From: CALNYZ01 sp942490945
GTDB lineage: Bacteria; Pseudomonadota; Gammaproteobacteria; UBA6429; Thiohalophilaceae
Direction: 5' to 3'
Assembly: GCA_942490945.1 (NCBI GenBank)
Contig: CALNYZ010000018.1
Coordinates: forward strand, 1,488,001 to 1,552,000
DNA length: 64,000 nucleotides
Shown: positions 36,538-46,292 of the stretch, in pieces
Numbering within the stretch: the first letter of the stretch is position 1
Layout of the letters: every line of letters begins with the position of its first letter
Program-made: the position numbers and the translations under genes
The notes under the pieces: generated by a model
Seen by the model: the letters and a program-made list of their open reading frames with translations, nothing else
What the model was told of the DNA's origin: nothing
The model's database searches: none

Positions 36538-38207
36538 GATTGTGCTTTTATATTTGCAGGAGGTGTAACGGATACACTGATGAATTCATCATCTGTGGAG
36601 GGCGAAGTGTCAGGATATTTGAACATTAATATTACTCGGGTACCTTCGCCAGGTTCACTTTCAATGCGAACTCTGCCACCAATTCGCGAGGCACGTTCGT
36701 CCATGATACTTAATCCCAGATGATCGCCAGAGGTACGATCAGATGGCGGCGCTATTTTCATGCCGACACCATCATCTTCTATTAATATCCGGCAATCGCC
36801 GTGTATATCACTGCGCATAATAACCCTCACAGCATGTGCCTGACTGTGCTTGCGGATATTGTTCAATGCTTCCTGGATGATGCGCATGGCCTGAACTTCA
36901 ACACTTGCAGGCAATTGCAGAACATTCCATTCTTTTTGTAAATAAATAGAAATATCGCTTTGATTCTGAAATCGTTCAATAAAATGTTCTACTGCCGGCA
37001 CCAGACCGCGTTTGTCGATTGGGGCACGGAAGTGAGTGATCAATTCACGTAATTCACTGTATGCCTCATCCAGATTATTTTCAATTTTTTCCAGCTCAAA
37101 CCAGATTGAGGGCTCTTCGCCAAGACGAATTTTTTCATCCAATACGCGCACCTGAAAACGCAGACTTGCAAGTGTCTGTGCCAGGGAGTCATGCAACTCA
37201 TGCGCGAGACGGGTACGTTCTTCCATGATGGACAATCTTGTGGATTCATCATCCGAACGCGCCTTGTCAATTGCCATACCCAGATGGCGACCAATACTGG
37301 TCAACAGATCCTCGATGTCTTCCGGGTCAGCAAAATCATTGGTGTCGACAAACAGATTATAAACACCAAGTGTTTTATCACGATATTGCAGCGGTACAGC
37401 AATCATTCCGATGCTGTCATCATCAAAAAAAGACCGGCCAATTATTTTGTCGCAGTTATTAATTTCCGGTTGGAACAGGACACTGCCATCATGAAACGAC
37501 ATACCGCACAGACATTGATCCGAGGGTATGAATTCTTCGCGCTTTATCAGGTCTTCATCCAGACCAATACTTGAAACCAGACGCATCTGATTATCATCTG
37601 TTAACAGACGTACTACCGCCGCACGTGCATGGACAACGTCTTTAAGTGTGTGCAGAAATCGTGTTAACAGATCATCCAGGTCGCGTGATACGTTAATGCT
37701 GGCAGCGACATCATAAATAATCTCGAGCGAATGGGTTTTTCTTTCAATATGCTCAGTCTGTTTTTTTACCTGACTTTCCATGTCGAGACTGAGTGTTTTA
37801 ATCTTGTCACCAAGCTGATTAACTTCTTCAGCGAGCTGCATGAATTCACTGTGCGAGGTGGCTACAGTCATTCTCGCATCCAGCTTGCCGGCATTTATCT
37901 GCTTTGCCCAATCGCGCAAATTTGTCAGTGGTACCAGCATGGTCATCTGAATACGATACAGTAACAGTCCAAGAGAAAATATCCCGATTAGTACTAGCAC
38001 CGTGGTTGTCAGGTATTGGAAAGCGCCGCTAAACCATGCGAAATTAATCAGGCTGGTTGTCGCCAGCAATGCGATAACCAGCGCCAGAGTTAACACCGGG
38101 GCGCATAAGCCGCTTTTCCAGAGCTGTGCGCGCAGTTTTTGTGGCGCAAAATTGGGTAGCCACTTGAATAACAGCCGGTCACGACATTGAGATACAGTTT
38201 TACGCAT
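36534..38207 (-). CDS. NarX-like histidine kinase lacking the periplasmic nitrate-sensor loop
   Basis: 557 aa. Two N-terminal helices (VLTLALVIALLATTSLINFA and YLTTTVLVLIGIFSLGLLL) are separated by only a few residues, so NarX's periplasmic P-box domain is missing. A HAMP domain (LRDWAKQINAGKLDARM), a coiled coil, a GAF-like domain (~165-320, with C-containing CLCGMSFHDGSV) and the HisKA_3 dimerisation box ERTRLAHELHDSLAQTLASL follow. The HATPase has LNNIRKHSQA and GDHLGLSIMDERA. The signal is probably cytoplasmic (GAF), such as a redox or sulfur cue; this is an inference. Confidence 0.88.
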   Translation of the reverse strand: MRKTVSQCRDRLLFKWLPNFAPQKLRAQLWKSGLCAPVLTLALVIALLATTSLINFAWFSGAFQYLTTTVLVLIGIFSLGLLLYRIQMTMLVPLTNLRDWAKQINAGKLDARMTVATSHSEFMQLAEEVNQLGDKIKTLSLDMESQVKKQTEHIERKTHSLEIIYDVAASINVSRDLDDLLTRFLHTLKDVVHARAAVVRLLTDDNQMRLVSSIGLDEDLIKREEFIPSDQCLCGMSFHDGSVLFQPEINNCDKIIGRSFFDDDSIGMIAVPLQYRDKTLGVYNLFVDTNDFADPEDIEDLLTSIGRHLGMAIDKARSDDESTRLSIMEERTRLAHELHDSLAQTLASLRFQVRVLDEKIRLGEEPSIWFELEKIENNLDEAYSELRELITHFRAPIDKRGLVPAVEHFIERFQNQSDISIYLQKEWNVLQLPASVEVQAMRIIQEALNNIRKHSQAHAVRVIMRSDIHGDCRILIEDDGVGMKIAPPSDRTSGDHLGLSIMDERASRIGGRVRIESEPGEGTRVILMFKYPDTSPSTDDEFISVSVTPPANIKAQS

Positions 38208-38304
38208 ACTTAAATACTATCTTAGTCAGCACGTAAAGTCTTGATTAACCGTTAGTTTGTTTTTATATATCACATGAATAATACCATATAAGTAATTGAT
38301 ATTA

Positions 38305-38646
38305 TTAATAATGATGTTCGTTGTTCGTGTTTTCATTTGCGCCATCTGGTATATAGTTCGGGTCGTTAGGGTTTTTAAAAATAAAATTCGTTTCACCGTC
38401 GGCCAGGGTAACAAAATCCAGTTCGGTACCGTTAAGCAAATCAATACTGTCAGGTGCAACAATGATTTCTACATCTTCAGATGTAAAGCTGAGATCACTT
38501 TCGGCTTTGTCATCAAATCCCATGGCATAATGAATCGCGCCGTCGTTATTTCGTTTTGCCGCCATACGTAATGCCAATCCATCTGCCTTTGCCTGACGTG
38601 CGGAAGTTTTAATTTGTGCTGCAGCAGCGGGGGTAATGGTAATCAT
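38305..38646 (-). CDS. dsrR: DsrR, A-type scaffold-like protein
   Basis: 113 aa from ATG 38646 (GAGG eight bases upstream; a longer frame to 38700 would overlap dsrN). It resembles IscA/SufA-type proteins (ITITPAAAAQIKTSARQAKA, LALRMAAKR, ELDFVTLADGETNFIF) but without the three conserved cysteines. This is the known feature of DsrR, which in Allochromatium vinosum is needed post-transcriptionally for Dsr protein formation. The C-terminal tail is rich in Asn/Asp/Glu/His. Position after dsrN matches the canonical order. Confidence 0.85.
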   Translation of the reverse strand: MITITPAAAAQIKTSARQAKADGLALRMAAKRNNDGAIHYAMGFDDKAESDLSFTSEDVEIIVAPDSIDLLNGTELDFVTLADGETNFIFKNPNDPNYIPDGANENTNNEHHY

Positions 38647-38680
38647 ACATTTATCCTCGTTGTGTGTTGTGGTTACATTT

Positions 38681-40051
38681 TCAGTTTTTGGACTGAACAA
38701 AATTTAAAAAATCAGCTACCCAATGATAGCGAGATGTATCGCGCAAGTGTGTATAACTTGCCAACAGGTTCTTGTAAACAATGCCATCATGTACACCATT
38801 TATTCCCGTGCCGCGTCTAACGTTATATGCATAAGTCAGATTAGTATCAAGGTTTGTCAACCCGGAATAATGAAATTCATGCGCTGGAATAATTGTGTCG
38901 CGTGATATGTTGCTATTCCAGAGTGCGTCATGCGTGTGTTGTAACTGTACATAACCGCGGCCCTGTGGTCGCTCATTCATGACACAGTCAGCTGGTATGA
39001 CATTGACCATATTATGCGTCTTGTCTTTCCAACTAATAGTTCGGGACAGGTACATCAGGCCACCACATTCTGCGTAGGCAGGTAATCCGGCATCAATCGC
39101 CTGTTTTATTTGCACACGCAGAGTCGCGTTCGATTCGAGTTTATCCAGCTGCATTTCCGGGAAGCCACCACCAATAAACAGGCCATCAATATCAGGCAAA
39201 TTCGTATCTGATAACGTATTAATTGGAACAAGTTCTGCGCCTGCGAGTTTGAATGCTGCAAGGTCGTCTGAATAATAAAAGCCGAACGCCTCATCTTGCG
39301 CGATACCTATTCTCAGTTTACGGGAAAGTTTAAAGGGCTGTTCGATCACCTGGTTCGTACTTAATAAGGGTGCGTTCCCGGCAATCGAAAGTAATAAATC
39401 CAGATTAACCTGTGCAGATATGACAGAGCCAATCGTGGCAATTTTTTTATCTGCAGCCTTGTTTTCGTTACTGGGAATGAGGCCCAAATGCCGTTCAGTT
39501 ATTTGCAGATCCGGATTATATTTTACTGCACCGAGAATCAGCAAATCAGTGTAGTGTTCGATAACATTTTGCAGTTTAAGACGATGACGTTCGCCTCGAT
39601 ATTTGTTGAGGATAATGCCAGCGATATTAATATTCTTGTCAAATGCCTGATAGCCAAGGATTAATGGTGCGATGCCTCGTGTCATGCCTTGCACATCAAT
39701 AACAAGCACAACAGGCGATTTGGTTATCGTTGCCAGCGCAGCATTACTATTGGAGCCGTCCAGATCCAGCCCATCGTATAAACCCTTATTTCCCTCAATA
39801 AAACAGAATTTTTTCTGTGATTCAGCATGGGCAACTTTGTTGATGATTTCATCTTGCGACATAGTATAGAAATCGAGATTGTAGCAATCATGATTGGCGG
39901 TCCGCGCCAGCCACATCGGATCGATATAGTCCGGGCCTTTTTTGAATGGCGCAACGTCAATATCACGCTGTTTTAACGCAGCACACAAGCCAATAGAGAG
40001 GGTAGTCTTGCCAGATGATTTATGAGCCGCTGAAATTAATATTCGACTCAT
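38681..40051 (-). CDS. dsrN: DsrN, siroheme amidase (CobB/CbiA-like)
   Basis: 456 aa glutamine-dependent amidase related to cobyrinic acid a,c-diamide synthase. The N-terminal ATPase domain has SAAHKSSGKTTLSIGLCAAL and PFKKGPDYIDPMW; the C-terminal class I amidotransferase has the nucleophile in AYAECGGLMYLS and the histidine in IPAHEFHYSGL. DsrN converts siroheme to siro(haem)amide for DsrAB, linking this gene to cysG at 20157. It is in the usual place between dsrP and dsrR. Confidence 0.93.
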   Translation of the reverse strand: MSRILISAAHKSSGKTTLSIGLCAALKQRDIDVAPFKKGPDYIDPMWLARTANHDCYNLDFYTMSQDEIINKVAHAESQKKFCFIEGNKGLYDGLDLDGSNSNAALATITKSPVVLVIDVQGMTRGIAPLILGYQAFDKNINIAGIILNKYRGERHRLKLQNVIEHYTDLLILGAVKYNPDLQITERHLGLIPSNENKAADKKIATIGSVISAQVNLDLLLSIAGNAPLLSTNQVIEQPFKLSRKLRIGIAQDEAFGFYYSDDLAAFKLAGAELVPINTLSDTNLPDIDGLFIGGGFPEMQLDKLESNATLRVQIKQAIDAGLPAYAECGGLMYLSRTISWKDKTHNMVNVIPADCVMNERPQGRGYVQLQHTHDALWNSNISRDTIIPAHEFHYSGLTNLDTNLTYAYNVRRGTGINGVHDGIVYKNLLASYTHLRDTSRYHWVADFLNFVQSKN

Positions 40052-40120
40052 TACAAATTACCTTTGCATATGCGTGGCATGAGGCGTAACTGAGGAAGAG
40101 AGGGCTCTTCCTCGAGATGT

Positions 40121-41338
40121 TTATGCGGTTTTGTGATGTGGATCCACGTCTTCATCTGCCAGACTTGCGGGTAAGAAATGTAATACCTTGATCGCAAATG
40201 TCACGATGGCGAGTGATACGGCAATACCGCCCAGCCCCAGTAAAATTTCATTCAGGCTTGGTGTGTAAGTATTAATAACACCATCGAAGAAAGTACTTTC
40301 GATGACTTCCTTGCCAGGGAATATTTCAAGTGGATAGGCCTGACCACCAATGATGATGATATAAAGCTGACATAATCCGCCAAGAATAATTAATATCGAG
40401 GCCAGGGCAATTGCACCACGAGATTTACCGGTGGCAGGGTGATAAATCAATGCCAGAGGAATCAGACTGCCAATCACAATTTGTCCAATCCAGAATAACT
40501 GCGTAAATATACCGCCATTAAGAAGTACAAAAGCCTCTACACCATGGTGTTGAGTGACATAGAGATTGGTTAGATGATAAGCGAGGACGAAATACAATAC
40601 TGCCGCAACAAACACACCAAGCAGGTTTTTCAGGCGTCTGAATAATGCGTCGCCTAGTGGTCGATCAGTCAGATTATATGCTGCCATGAGCACCAGCATA
40701 AATATAGCCAGACCGAACGAGAAAGACATGATAATGAACATCGGTGCCAAAATAGCTGCATCGTATGCTTCGCGTGCTACCAGAAACCCAAATATCGAAC
40801 CGGTACCGGTGGTGAGTATCAACCGCCAGACAAATGCAAATGTGCCAGCCGTCTTGGTGTATTTTTTCATGGTGGGCGCCATTAATGTCCACAGGTAAAC
40901 AATAACAATGGCAAAGAACCCGTTATATAAGATGATGTTCCATGCAAATATTGATTTGAAGTTGTAGTAGGTCATGGCAACGATGATCCGCTCAGGTCGG
41001 CCCAAATCAAGTACCAGAACCATCAAACCACCTGCTAACAAGGCAAGTGACAACAATGCCGACAATGGCGCGAGTGGTTTATAAGCGGTTTTATTGAACA
41101 CAGAGGATATTGATGCAATGTTTAATGCGCCAGAGGCAGCAACAATCAGAAATATGGCAAAAACGTGTGGCATACCCCAAACAATTTGATTGGTCATACC
41201 AGTTATATGATGGCCGTTGTGTTCCATCTGATAAAATGCCCATAATGCAACCAACACCATGGCACCGAACAAACCGAGTAAACCAAAATAAGCCGGGCTT
41301 CTTCCCTCAACTTGTAAAAACCGGATCGCTTTTTTCAT
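40121..41338 (-). CDS. dsrP: DsrP, NrfD-type membrane subunit
   Basis: 405 aa, about ten transmembrane helices, belonging to the NrfD/PsrC family of quinone-interacting integral membrane proteins. The N-terminal segment AYFGLLGLFGAMVLVALWAFY and the LVLDLGRPERIIVAMTYYNF stretch are typical of it. Together with the triheme DsrJ and the ferredoxin DsrO it forms the quinone module of the DsrMKJOP complex, exchanging electrons across the inner membrane. It follows dsrO by about 50 bp. Confidence 0.94.
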   Translation of the reverse strand: MKKAIRFLQVEGRSPAYFGLLGLFGAMVLVALWAFYQMEHNGHHITGMTNQIVWGMPHVFAIFLIVAASGALNIASISSVFNKTAYKPLAPLSALLSLALLAGGLMVLVLDLGRPERIIVAMTYYNFKSIFAWNIILYNGFFAIVIVYLWTLMAPTMKKYTKTAGTFAFVWRLILTTGTGSIFGFLVAREAYDAAILAPMFIIMSFSFGLAIFMLVLMAAYNLTDRPLGDALFRRLKNLLGVFVAAVLYFVLAYHLTNLYVTQHHGVEAFVLLNGGIFTQLFWIGQIVIGSLIPLALIYHPATGKSRGAIALASILIILGGLCQLYIIIIGGQAYPLEIFPGKEVIESTFFDGVINTYTPSLNEILLGLGGIAVSLAIVTFAIKVLHFLPASLADEDVDPHHKTA

Positions 41339-41390
41339 TTTGTAGTCAGCTCTCTATAAAATAGTCAGTTAATGCCGTTCGAACTCGTGG

Positions 41391-42161
41391 TTACTTGATG
41401 CCCTGGTAACGCACACCGGTATTCAGATTTAAATCCGGACGGAGTTGCTCGCCACCTTGTGCGGCAAGTTGTTTGCTGATTTCACTGTTCGAATCTTTCA
41501 GATCACCAAAGAACATGGCTTTTTGTGGACCATGCTTGGTGTTGCAGGCTTCGACACATGCCGGAGTGCCGTCATTGTCAACACGGTGTACACACATCGT
41601 GCAGGACTCGACGGTACCTTTGCCGCGTGGGGCATGTACTTTTTGACCCTGAATTGGTTCATGAATGAATGAACGGGCCTTGTACGGGCAGGCCATCATG
41701 CAATATCGGCAGCCAATACATATATGTTTGTCTACCAGAACGATTCCATCCGCACGCTTCATGGAGGCGCCAGTTGGACAAACATCGACACAGGGTGGTA
41801 TTTCGCAATGTTGACACATCAAGGGCAACGACTGGACGTGCCCGGTTGCCTTGTCTTTTAATTTAACTTTACGAATCCAGACAGCTTGCTGTTCTGGCGA
41901 TGAGTCGTTTTCTGCATTATCTTTTCCGCCCCAGCCATTTTCATCCTGGCATGCTGTGACGCATGCATTGCAGTCATCACATTTTGCGGTATCAATTAAT
42001 AGTCCCCATCTTTTACTGCTGTCTATCGCAGCATCAGGCTGCTTTGCATGCGCAACCTCATGCAGGATTAAGCCTGATGTGAGGCCAACTCCGGCAATCG
42101 CCGCAGCTTGACCGAGGAAACGGCGGCGGTATTGATCAATACCTGTTTGATTTTGGCTCAT
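41391..42161 (-). CDS. dsrO: DsrO, periplasmic ferredoxin-like subunit
   Basis: 256 aa. A twin-arginine signal (YRRRFLGQAAAIAGVGLTSG) sends it to the periplasm folded. Cysteine clusters for several [4Fe-4S] centres are visible: CDDCNACVTACQDENGW, CQHCEIPPCVDVCPTGA, CIGCRYCMMACPYKAR and CTMCVHRVDNDGTPACVEAC. DsrO passes electrons between cytochrome DsrJ and DsrP. Its start shares one base with the dsrJ stop (TAATG), giving coupling. Confidence 0.95.
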   Translation of the reverse strand: MSQNQTGIDQYRRRFLGQAAAIAGVGLTSGLILHEVAHAKQPDAAIDSSKRWGLLIDTAKCDDCNACVTACQDENGWGGKDNAENDSSPEQQAVWIRKVKLKDKATGHVQSLPLMCQHCEIPPCVDVCPTGASMKRADGIVLVDKHICIGCRYCMMACPYKARSFIHEPIQGQKVHAPRGKGTVESCTMCVHRVDNDGTPACVEACNTKHGPQKAMFFGDLKDSNSEISKQLAAQGGEQLRPDLNLNTGVRYQGIK

Positions 42162-42736
42162 TAGTTCTCTTCTCCAGAATGAGCAAATGATGAACTTGTC
42201 GTTTCACTTTTATCTGCCATCTGTTTTAATGCATCGAGTGTGTCGACATCGATTTGCTTGTTCTTGTGTTCGCTTGTAATGCTGTTGTGGTGATACTTTT
42301 TTCCGAATCGGGATTTATCTACCAGACTGTGTTTGTAATTTACATCACGGGGCTTGTCTCTGTGACACTCAAAACAGTCAATCTGAACTGATGCATAGTT
42401 ATGACAGGCAGAGCAAAAATGTTTGTCTTCTCCGAAGCTCGCATACACCCCTTTGGAATCGGGCGCTACATGACAATCAATACACTCGGCAATGCTGTCT
42501 TTTTTGGTTCGAATACCCTTGTACATCGTATCATCGCGTTTATGCAAAAGATAATCCATATGATTTACTCGCATATCTTCGACAGGTCGTATGCATAGCG
42601 TTTTTTCATCCGCTTTTTTTGCTGCCTTGGGGACGATTGGTACGGTAATATCACCTGCAACTGACAGAGTTGGCAGGGTAAAGAACCCTGCCAGTATCAA
42701 TGCGAGTGTTAAGATGCGTTTTTGTAACAGCATCAC
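42161..42736 (-). CDS. dsrJ: DsrJ, triheme cytochrome c
   Basis: 191 aa with an uncleaved or cleavable N-terminal hydrophobic helix (LTLALILAGFFTLPTLSVAG). Exactly three heme c motifs: CIDCH, CSACH and CFECH. An additional cysteine (LCIRPVEDMR) corresponds to the one proposed to give His/Cys axial ligation in A. vinosum DsrJ. Acts in the periplasm as part of DsrMKJOP. The dsrL stop is 16 bp upstream. Confidence 0.95.
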   Translation of the reverse strand: MMLLQKRILTLALILAGFFTLPTLSVAGDITVPIVPKAAKKADEKTLCIRPVEDMRVNHMDYLLHKRDDTMYKGIRTKKDSIAECIDCHVAPDSKGVYASFGEDKHFCSACHNYASVQIDCFECHRDKPRDVNYKHSLVDKSRFGKKYHHNSITSEHKNKQIDVDTLDALKQMADKSETTSSSFAHSGEEN

Positions 42737-42751
42737 AAGCCTCTTCTATTA

Positions 42752-44692
42752 TTATTCACCCATTGCCATGTCGATGTAGCCAGTCGGGCATACATCTGCA
42801 CAAATATGACAGCCAATGCAACGCGAGTAGTCAGTTGCAACATAACGACCCATTGTGGATTTATCTTTTGGTACGCGATAAACCGCATCTTGTGGGCAAT
42901 AAATTACACAGTTATCACATTCAAAGCACATACCACAGCTCATGCAACGATCAGCTTCTTGTACGGCTTCTTCTTCACTCAAACCAAACATACGCTCTTT
43001 AAAGTGTCCCAGTACTTCTTTCTCATCTGGCACTTCTTCGCGACGTTTGTGGCGTGCAGTAAAACCAAAATGACCAAGGAATAATTTGGTAGAAGGAATG
43101 ATTTCATGTGCAGAGCGGTCTTCATAATTGTGTACTGCCCAACTTGCTGAATCAGTTGTCCAGGCAGAATCATGACCATATTCAGAAGGTTCCAGTCCGG
43201 CTTCGCGTAATTTGCCTAATAAGTTAAAGTGATGTTTGTCGACTTTAGGACGACGACGTAATTCTTCAGAAGCAAAGTAATGATCGATACTTTCAACTGC
43301 AATTGATGCCTGTCCAATCGCTGTTGTTAACAGGTGAGGGCGTACTACGTCACCTGCAACAAAATGACCAGGATGTTTCGGCAATTGATAATGTTGATCA
43401 GCTTCAAAGAAGCCACGCTCGTTGCCCAGCGTTTCAAAACCTTCCAGATCAGGCGACTGACCGATTGCGGAAACAATCAAATCGGCTTCGATATCGTATT
43501 CGCTGCCTTCGATTGGTGTTTTACCATCGTCTTCCAGTTTAACGACGCGTAATGCAGTCGCACGACCTTCTGCATCGCGTACAACTTCAACAGGTGATAT
43601 ACAGCCGAGAATAGTCACACCTTCACGTGTGGCATCTTCAACTTCGTGTTGCGCAGCATTCATTTTTTCTATGGGTGAACGTGAACATAAAGTTACGTTC
43701 GCGCCCTGACGGGTTGCGCTTGAGGCAACGTCATGTGCTGTATGTCCGAGAACGACATTTTCAGGACGATCTTTTTCGTTAATGTTGGTTATGTGGCCAA
43801 GACGACGAGCAACAGAGACAACGTCAATTGAGGTATCACCACCACCGATTACAACTACTTTTTCAGAAACAAGTTGTAGCTGACCTTTGTTGAATGCTTC
43901 AAGGAAATCAACACCTGTCAGACAGTTCACTGCTTCGGCACCCGGGATTGGCAGTGGACGACCTTTCTTCGCACCAATTGCCCAAAGAACTGCATCAAAA
44001 TCTTTGTTGATTTGATCCAGTGAGATGTCTTTACCTACGCGTGTATTGAGTTTGACTTCTACGCCCATCTCAATAATTCGGTTGATTTCACCGTTTAAAA
44101 CTTCACGTGGTGTACGATAACCTGGAATACCATAATACATCATGCCACCGAGGTTCTCGTGGTCATCAAAAATAGTACAGGCATGTCCTTTACGGCGTAA
44201 CTGATATGCAGCAGCGAGGCCAGCCGGGCCACCACCAATGATGGCAACTTTTTTGCCGGTGTCTGCAGGCGCTACATCAAATTTGAAACCTGCATCAAGC
44301 GCAGAGTCACCAATATATTGCTCAACAGCGTTGATGCCAACATAGTCTTCAACCTGGTTGCGGTTACAACCATCCTGGCAAGGAGCAGGGCAGACACGAC
44401 CCATAATAGATGGGAATGGATTGGCATCAGTTGAACGACGGAATGCATATTCCTGCATGGTCATGTCTTTGGCAGGTTTTTCAATACCGCGCACGATATC
44501 CAGCCAGCCACGGATGTCTTCACCAGAAGGACAGCTGCCCTGGCAAGGCGGTGTGCGGTGCACATAAGTAGGACATTTATGTGATTCATCTGCAGCAAAA
44601 ATGCGTTCTACATTTGATCCCCATTCCTGGTCACCGTCTTCATATTTACGAAACGTTAACTTTGTGTTCATGTCATCACTTGAGGTCGCCAT
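42752..44692 (-). CDS. dsrL: DsrL, NAD(P)H-dependent iron-sulfur flavoprotein
   Basis: 646 aa. I take ATG 44692 as the start (AGGAG eight bases upstream); an in-frame GTG at 44698 is too close to that site. It is glutamate-synthase-small-subunit-like: N-terminal Fe-S region (CPTYVHRTPPCQGSCPSGED, CPAPCQDGCNRNQ), FAD site KVAIIGGGPAGLAAAYQLRR, NAD(P) site VVVIGGGDTSIDVVSVARR, and C-terminal ferredoxin clusters CMSCGMCFECDNCVIYCP and CIGCHICADVCPTGY. DsrL takes electrons from DsrAB during sulfite formation and passes them to NAD(P)+. Its presence supports the oxidative direction. Confidence 0.95.
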   Translation of the reverse strand: MATSSDDMNTKLTFRKYEDGDQEWGSNVERIFAADESHKCPTYVHRTPPCQGSCPSGEDIRGWLDIVRGIEKPAKDMTMQEYAFRRSTDANPFPSIMGRVCPAPCQDGCNRNQVEDYVGINAVEQYIGDSALDAGFKFDVAPADTGKKVAIIGGGPAGLAAAYQLRRKGHACTIFDDHENLGGMMYYGIPGYRTPREVLNGEINRIIEMGVEVKLNTRVGKDISLDQINKDFDAVLWAIGAKKGRPLPIPGAEAVNCLTGVDFLEAFNKGQLQLVSEKVVVIGGGDTSIDVVSVARRLGHITNINEKDRPENVVLGHTAHDVASSATRQGANVTLCSRSPIEKMNAAQHEVEDATREGVTILGCISPVEVVRDAEGRATALRVVKLEDDGKTPIEGSEYDIEADLIVSAIGQSPDLEGFETLGNERGFFEADQHYQLPKHPGHFVAGDVVRPHLLTTAIGQASIAVESIDHYFASEELRRRPKVDKHHFNLLGKLREAGLEPSEYGHDSAWTTDSASWAVHNYEDRSAHEIIPSTKLFLGHFGFTARHKRREEVPDEKEVLGHFKERMFGLSEEEAVQEADRCMSCGMCFECDNCVIYCPQDAVYRVPKDKSTMGRYVATDYSRCIGCHICADVCPTGYIDMAMGE

Positions 44693-44738
44693 ACCCACTT
44701 CTCCTGTGCGTTCGATACAGTAATTTAAATTAATTTAT

Positions 44739-46265
44739 TTAAGCGGCATCCACTTCTTCAGTTTCTTCATCATCTTTGGGCGCGTCGCTTAAGATAATGG
44801 CGTTACTGACGAGTTGATGCACACTGACTATTTGGTCCATTTTGAATCCGTAATACGGAATTACTTTTGTAAACTGACTTTTACAAATTGCGCAGATGGC
44901 TGCCATATGGGTTACACCGTTGTTTTCAACAACGTGTTTGAGTGCTTCCATACGTGGCATGGCACCTTTTACCCGCAATTCCATCAGGTCGTCGGTGAGC
45001 AAGCCACCGCCACCACCACAGCAGAAGGTTGCTTCGCCGATGGTATCTGCAGGCATATCATAAAAATTATTACAGGCAGCTTTTATAACTGCGCGTGGAA
45101 TCTTGAATTGACCACCGGGTTCGCTACCCATGCGTGATGCACGCGCCACGTTACATGAATCATGATAAGTGAGCGTCATGTGATCATTTTCAGATTTGTC
45201 GAATTTAAGTTTGTCTTTTTGTATCAGATCATAGGTGAATTCACATATGTGCTGAGGAATAGGGTAGTTTTGATCAAGAAAATCCCATGGGCCGGCCAAA
45301 GTGTTCAGGAAGCTGTATGCAACACGCCATGCGTGTCCACACTCACCAAAGACAATACGTTTAACGCCAAGATCTTTTGCAGCCTTACGAATACGTAGCG
45401 AAAGTTGACGCATGTTTTCATAACTGCCGATGAACATACCGAAGTTCGCTGCTTCTGAAGCGTACGAGCTGATTGTCCAGGATACGCCTGCTTCATGAAA
45501 TACTTTTGCATAACCAATCAGACCATCTACATGTGGTTCAGCAAAGAAGTCAGCAGAAGGAGTAATCAGTAATATATCCGCACCTTTAACATCGAGCGGA
45601 AACTTGACGGCAACACCGGTATCTTCTTCAACTTCTTCTTCCAGGCCTTCCAACGTGTCGGCAAGGGCCGGCTCGGGCAAGCCGAGGTTATTACCAATTT
45701 TGCCGGCTTTCATAATAATTTCGTTACAGTATTTCTGGCCAACACCGACGTGATCCATGATTTCACGCGCTGCCATGGAAATTTCAGCAGTATCGATACC
45801 GTAAGGGCAGTAAACGGAACAACGACGGCATTGTGAACATTGATGGAAATAGTTATACCAGTCATCCAGTACATCTTTGGTCATGTCGACTGCGCCGACA
45901 AGTTTGGGAAAGTACTTGCCAGCGAAGGTGTAATAGCGACGATAGACCTTTCGTAATAAATCCTGACGTGCCACAGGCATATTGTTAGGGTCTTGTGTAC
46001 CGAGATAGTAGTGGCATTTGTCAGTGCATGCGCCACACTTCACGCATGAATCAAGATAAACTTTTAAGGAACGATATCGTTTCGTCAGGTCGCCAAGTTT
46101 CTCAACGGCTTTTTGTTCCCAGTTTTCTACCAGCTCATCGGGATAGCCCAATTCAGCCTGGAAAGGTGCGCGCGAAACAAACGGACCTGTACCTTTCATT
46201 GACCCAATTTTGATCTTGGGAATGATCGGGTATTCTTTTAATTCTGGTATGTCAAAATCTGCCAC
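44739..46265 (-). CDS. dsrK: DsrK, HdrD-like catalytic iron-sulfur subunit
   Basis: 508 aa. Two [4Fe-4S] clusters (CVKCGACTDKCHYYLG and CSQCRRCSVYCPYGID) and the C-terminal CCG domain (YHDSCNVARASRMG and ATFCCGGGGGLL) that holds the noncubane-type catalytic centre in heterodisulfide reductases. DsrK reacts with the DsrC disulfide/trisulfide on the cytoplasmic side of DsrMKJOP. The dsrM stop is about 27 bp upstream. Confidence 0.95.
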   Translation of the reverse strand: MADFDIPELKEYPIIPKIKIGSMKGTGPFVSRAPFQAELGYPDELVENWEQKAVEKLGDLTKRYRSLKVYLDSCVKCGACTDKCHYYLGTQDPNNMPVARQDLLRKVYRRYYTFAGKYFPKLVGAVDMTKDVLDDWYNYFHQCSQCRRCSVYCPYGIDTAEISMAAREIMDHVGVGQKYCNEIIMKAGKIGNNLGLPEPALADTLEGLEEEVEEDTGVAVKFPLDVKGADILLITPSADFFAEPHVDGLIGYAKVFHEAGVSWTISSYASEAANFGMFIGSYENMRQLSLRIRKAAKDLGVKRIVFGECGHAWRVAYSFLNTLAGPWDFLDQNYPIPQHICEFTYDLIQKDKLKFDKSENDHMTLTYHDSCNVARASRMGSEPGGQFKIPRAVIKAACNNFYDMPADTIGEATFCCGGGGGLLTDDLMELRVKGAMPRMEALKHVVENNGVTHMAAICAICKSQFTKVIPYYGFKMDQIVSVHQLVSNAIILSDAPKDDEETEEVDAA

Positions 46266-46292
46266 TGTTTAGTCCTCAAATATCCATTAGGC

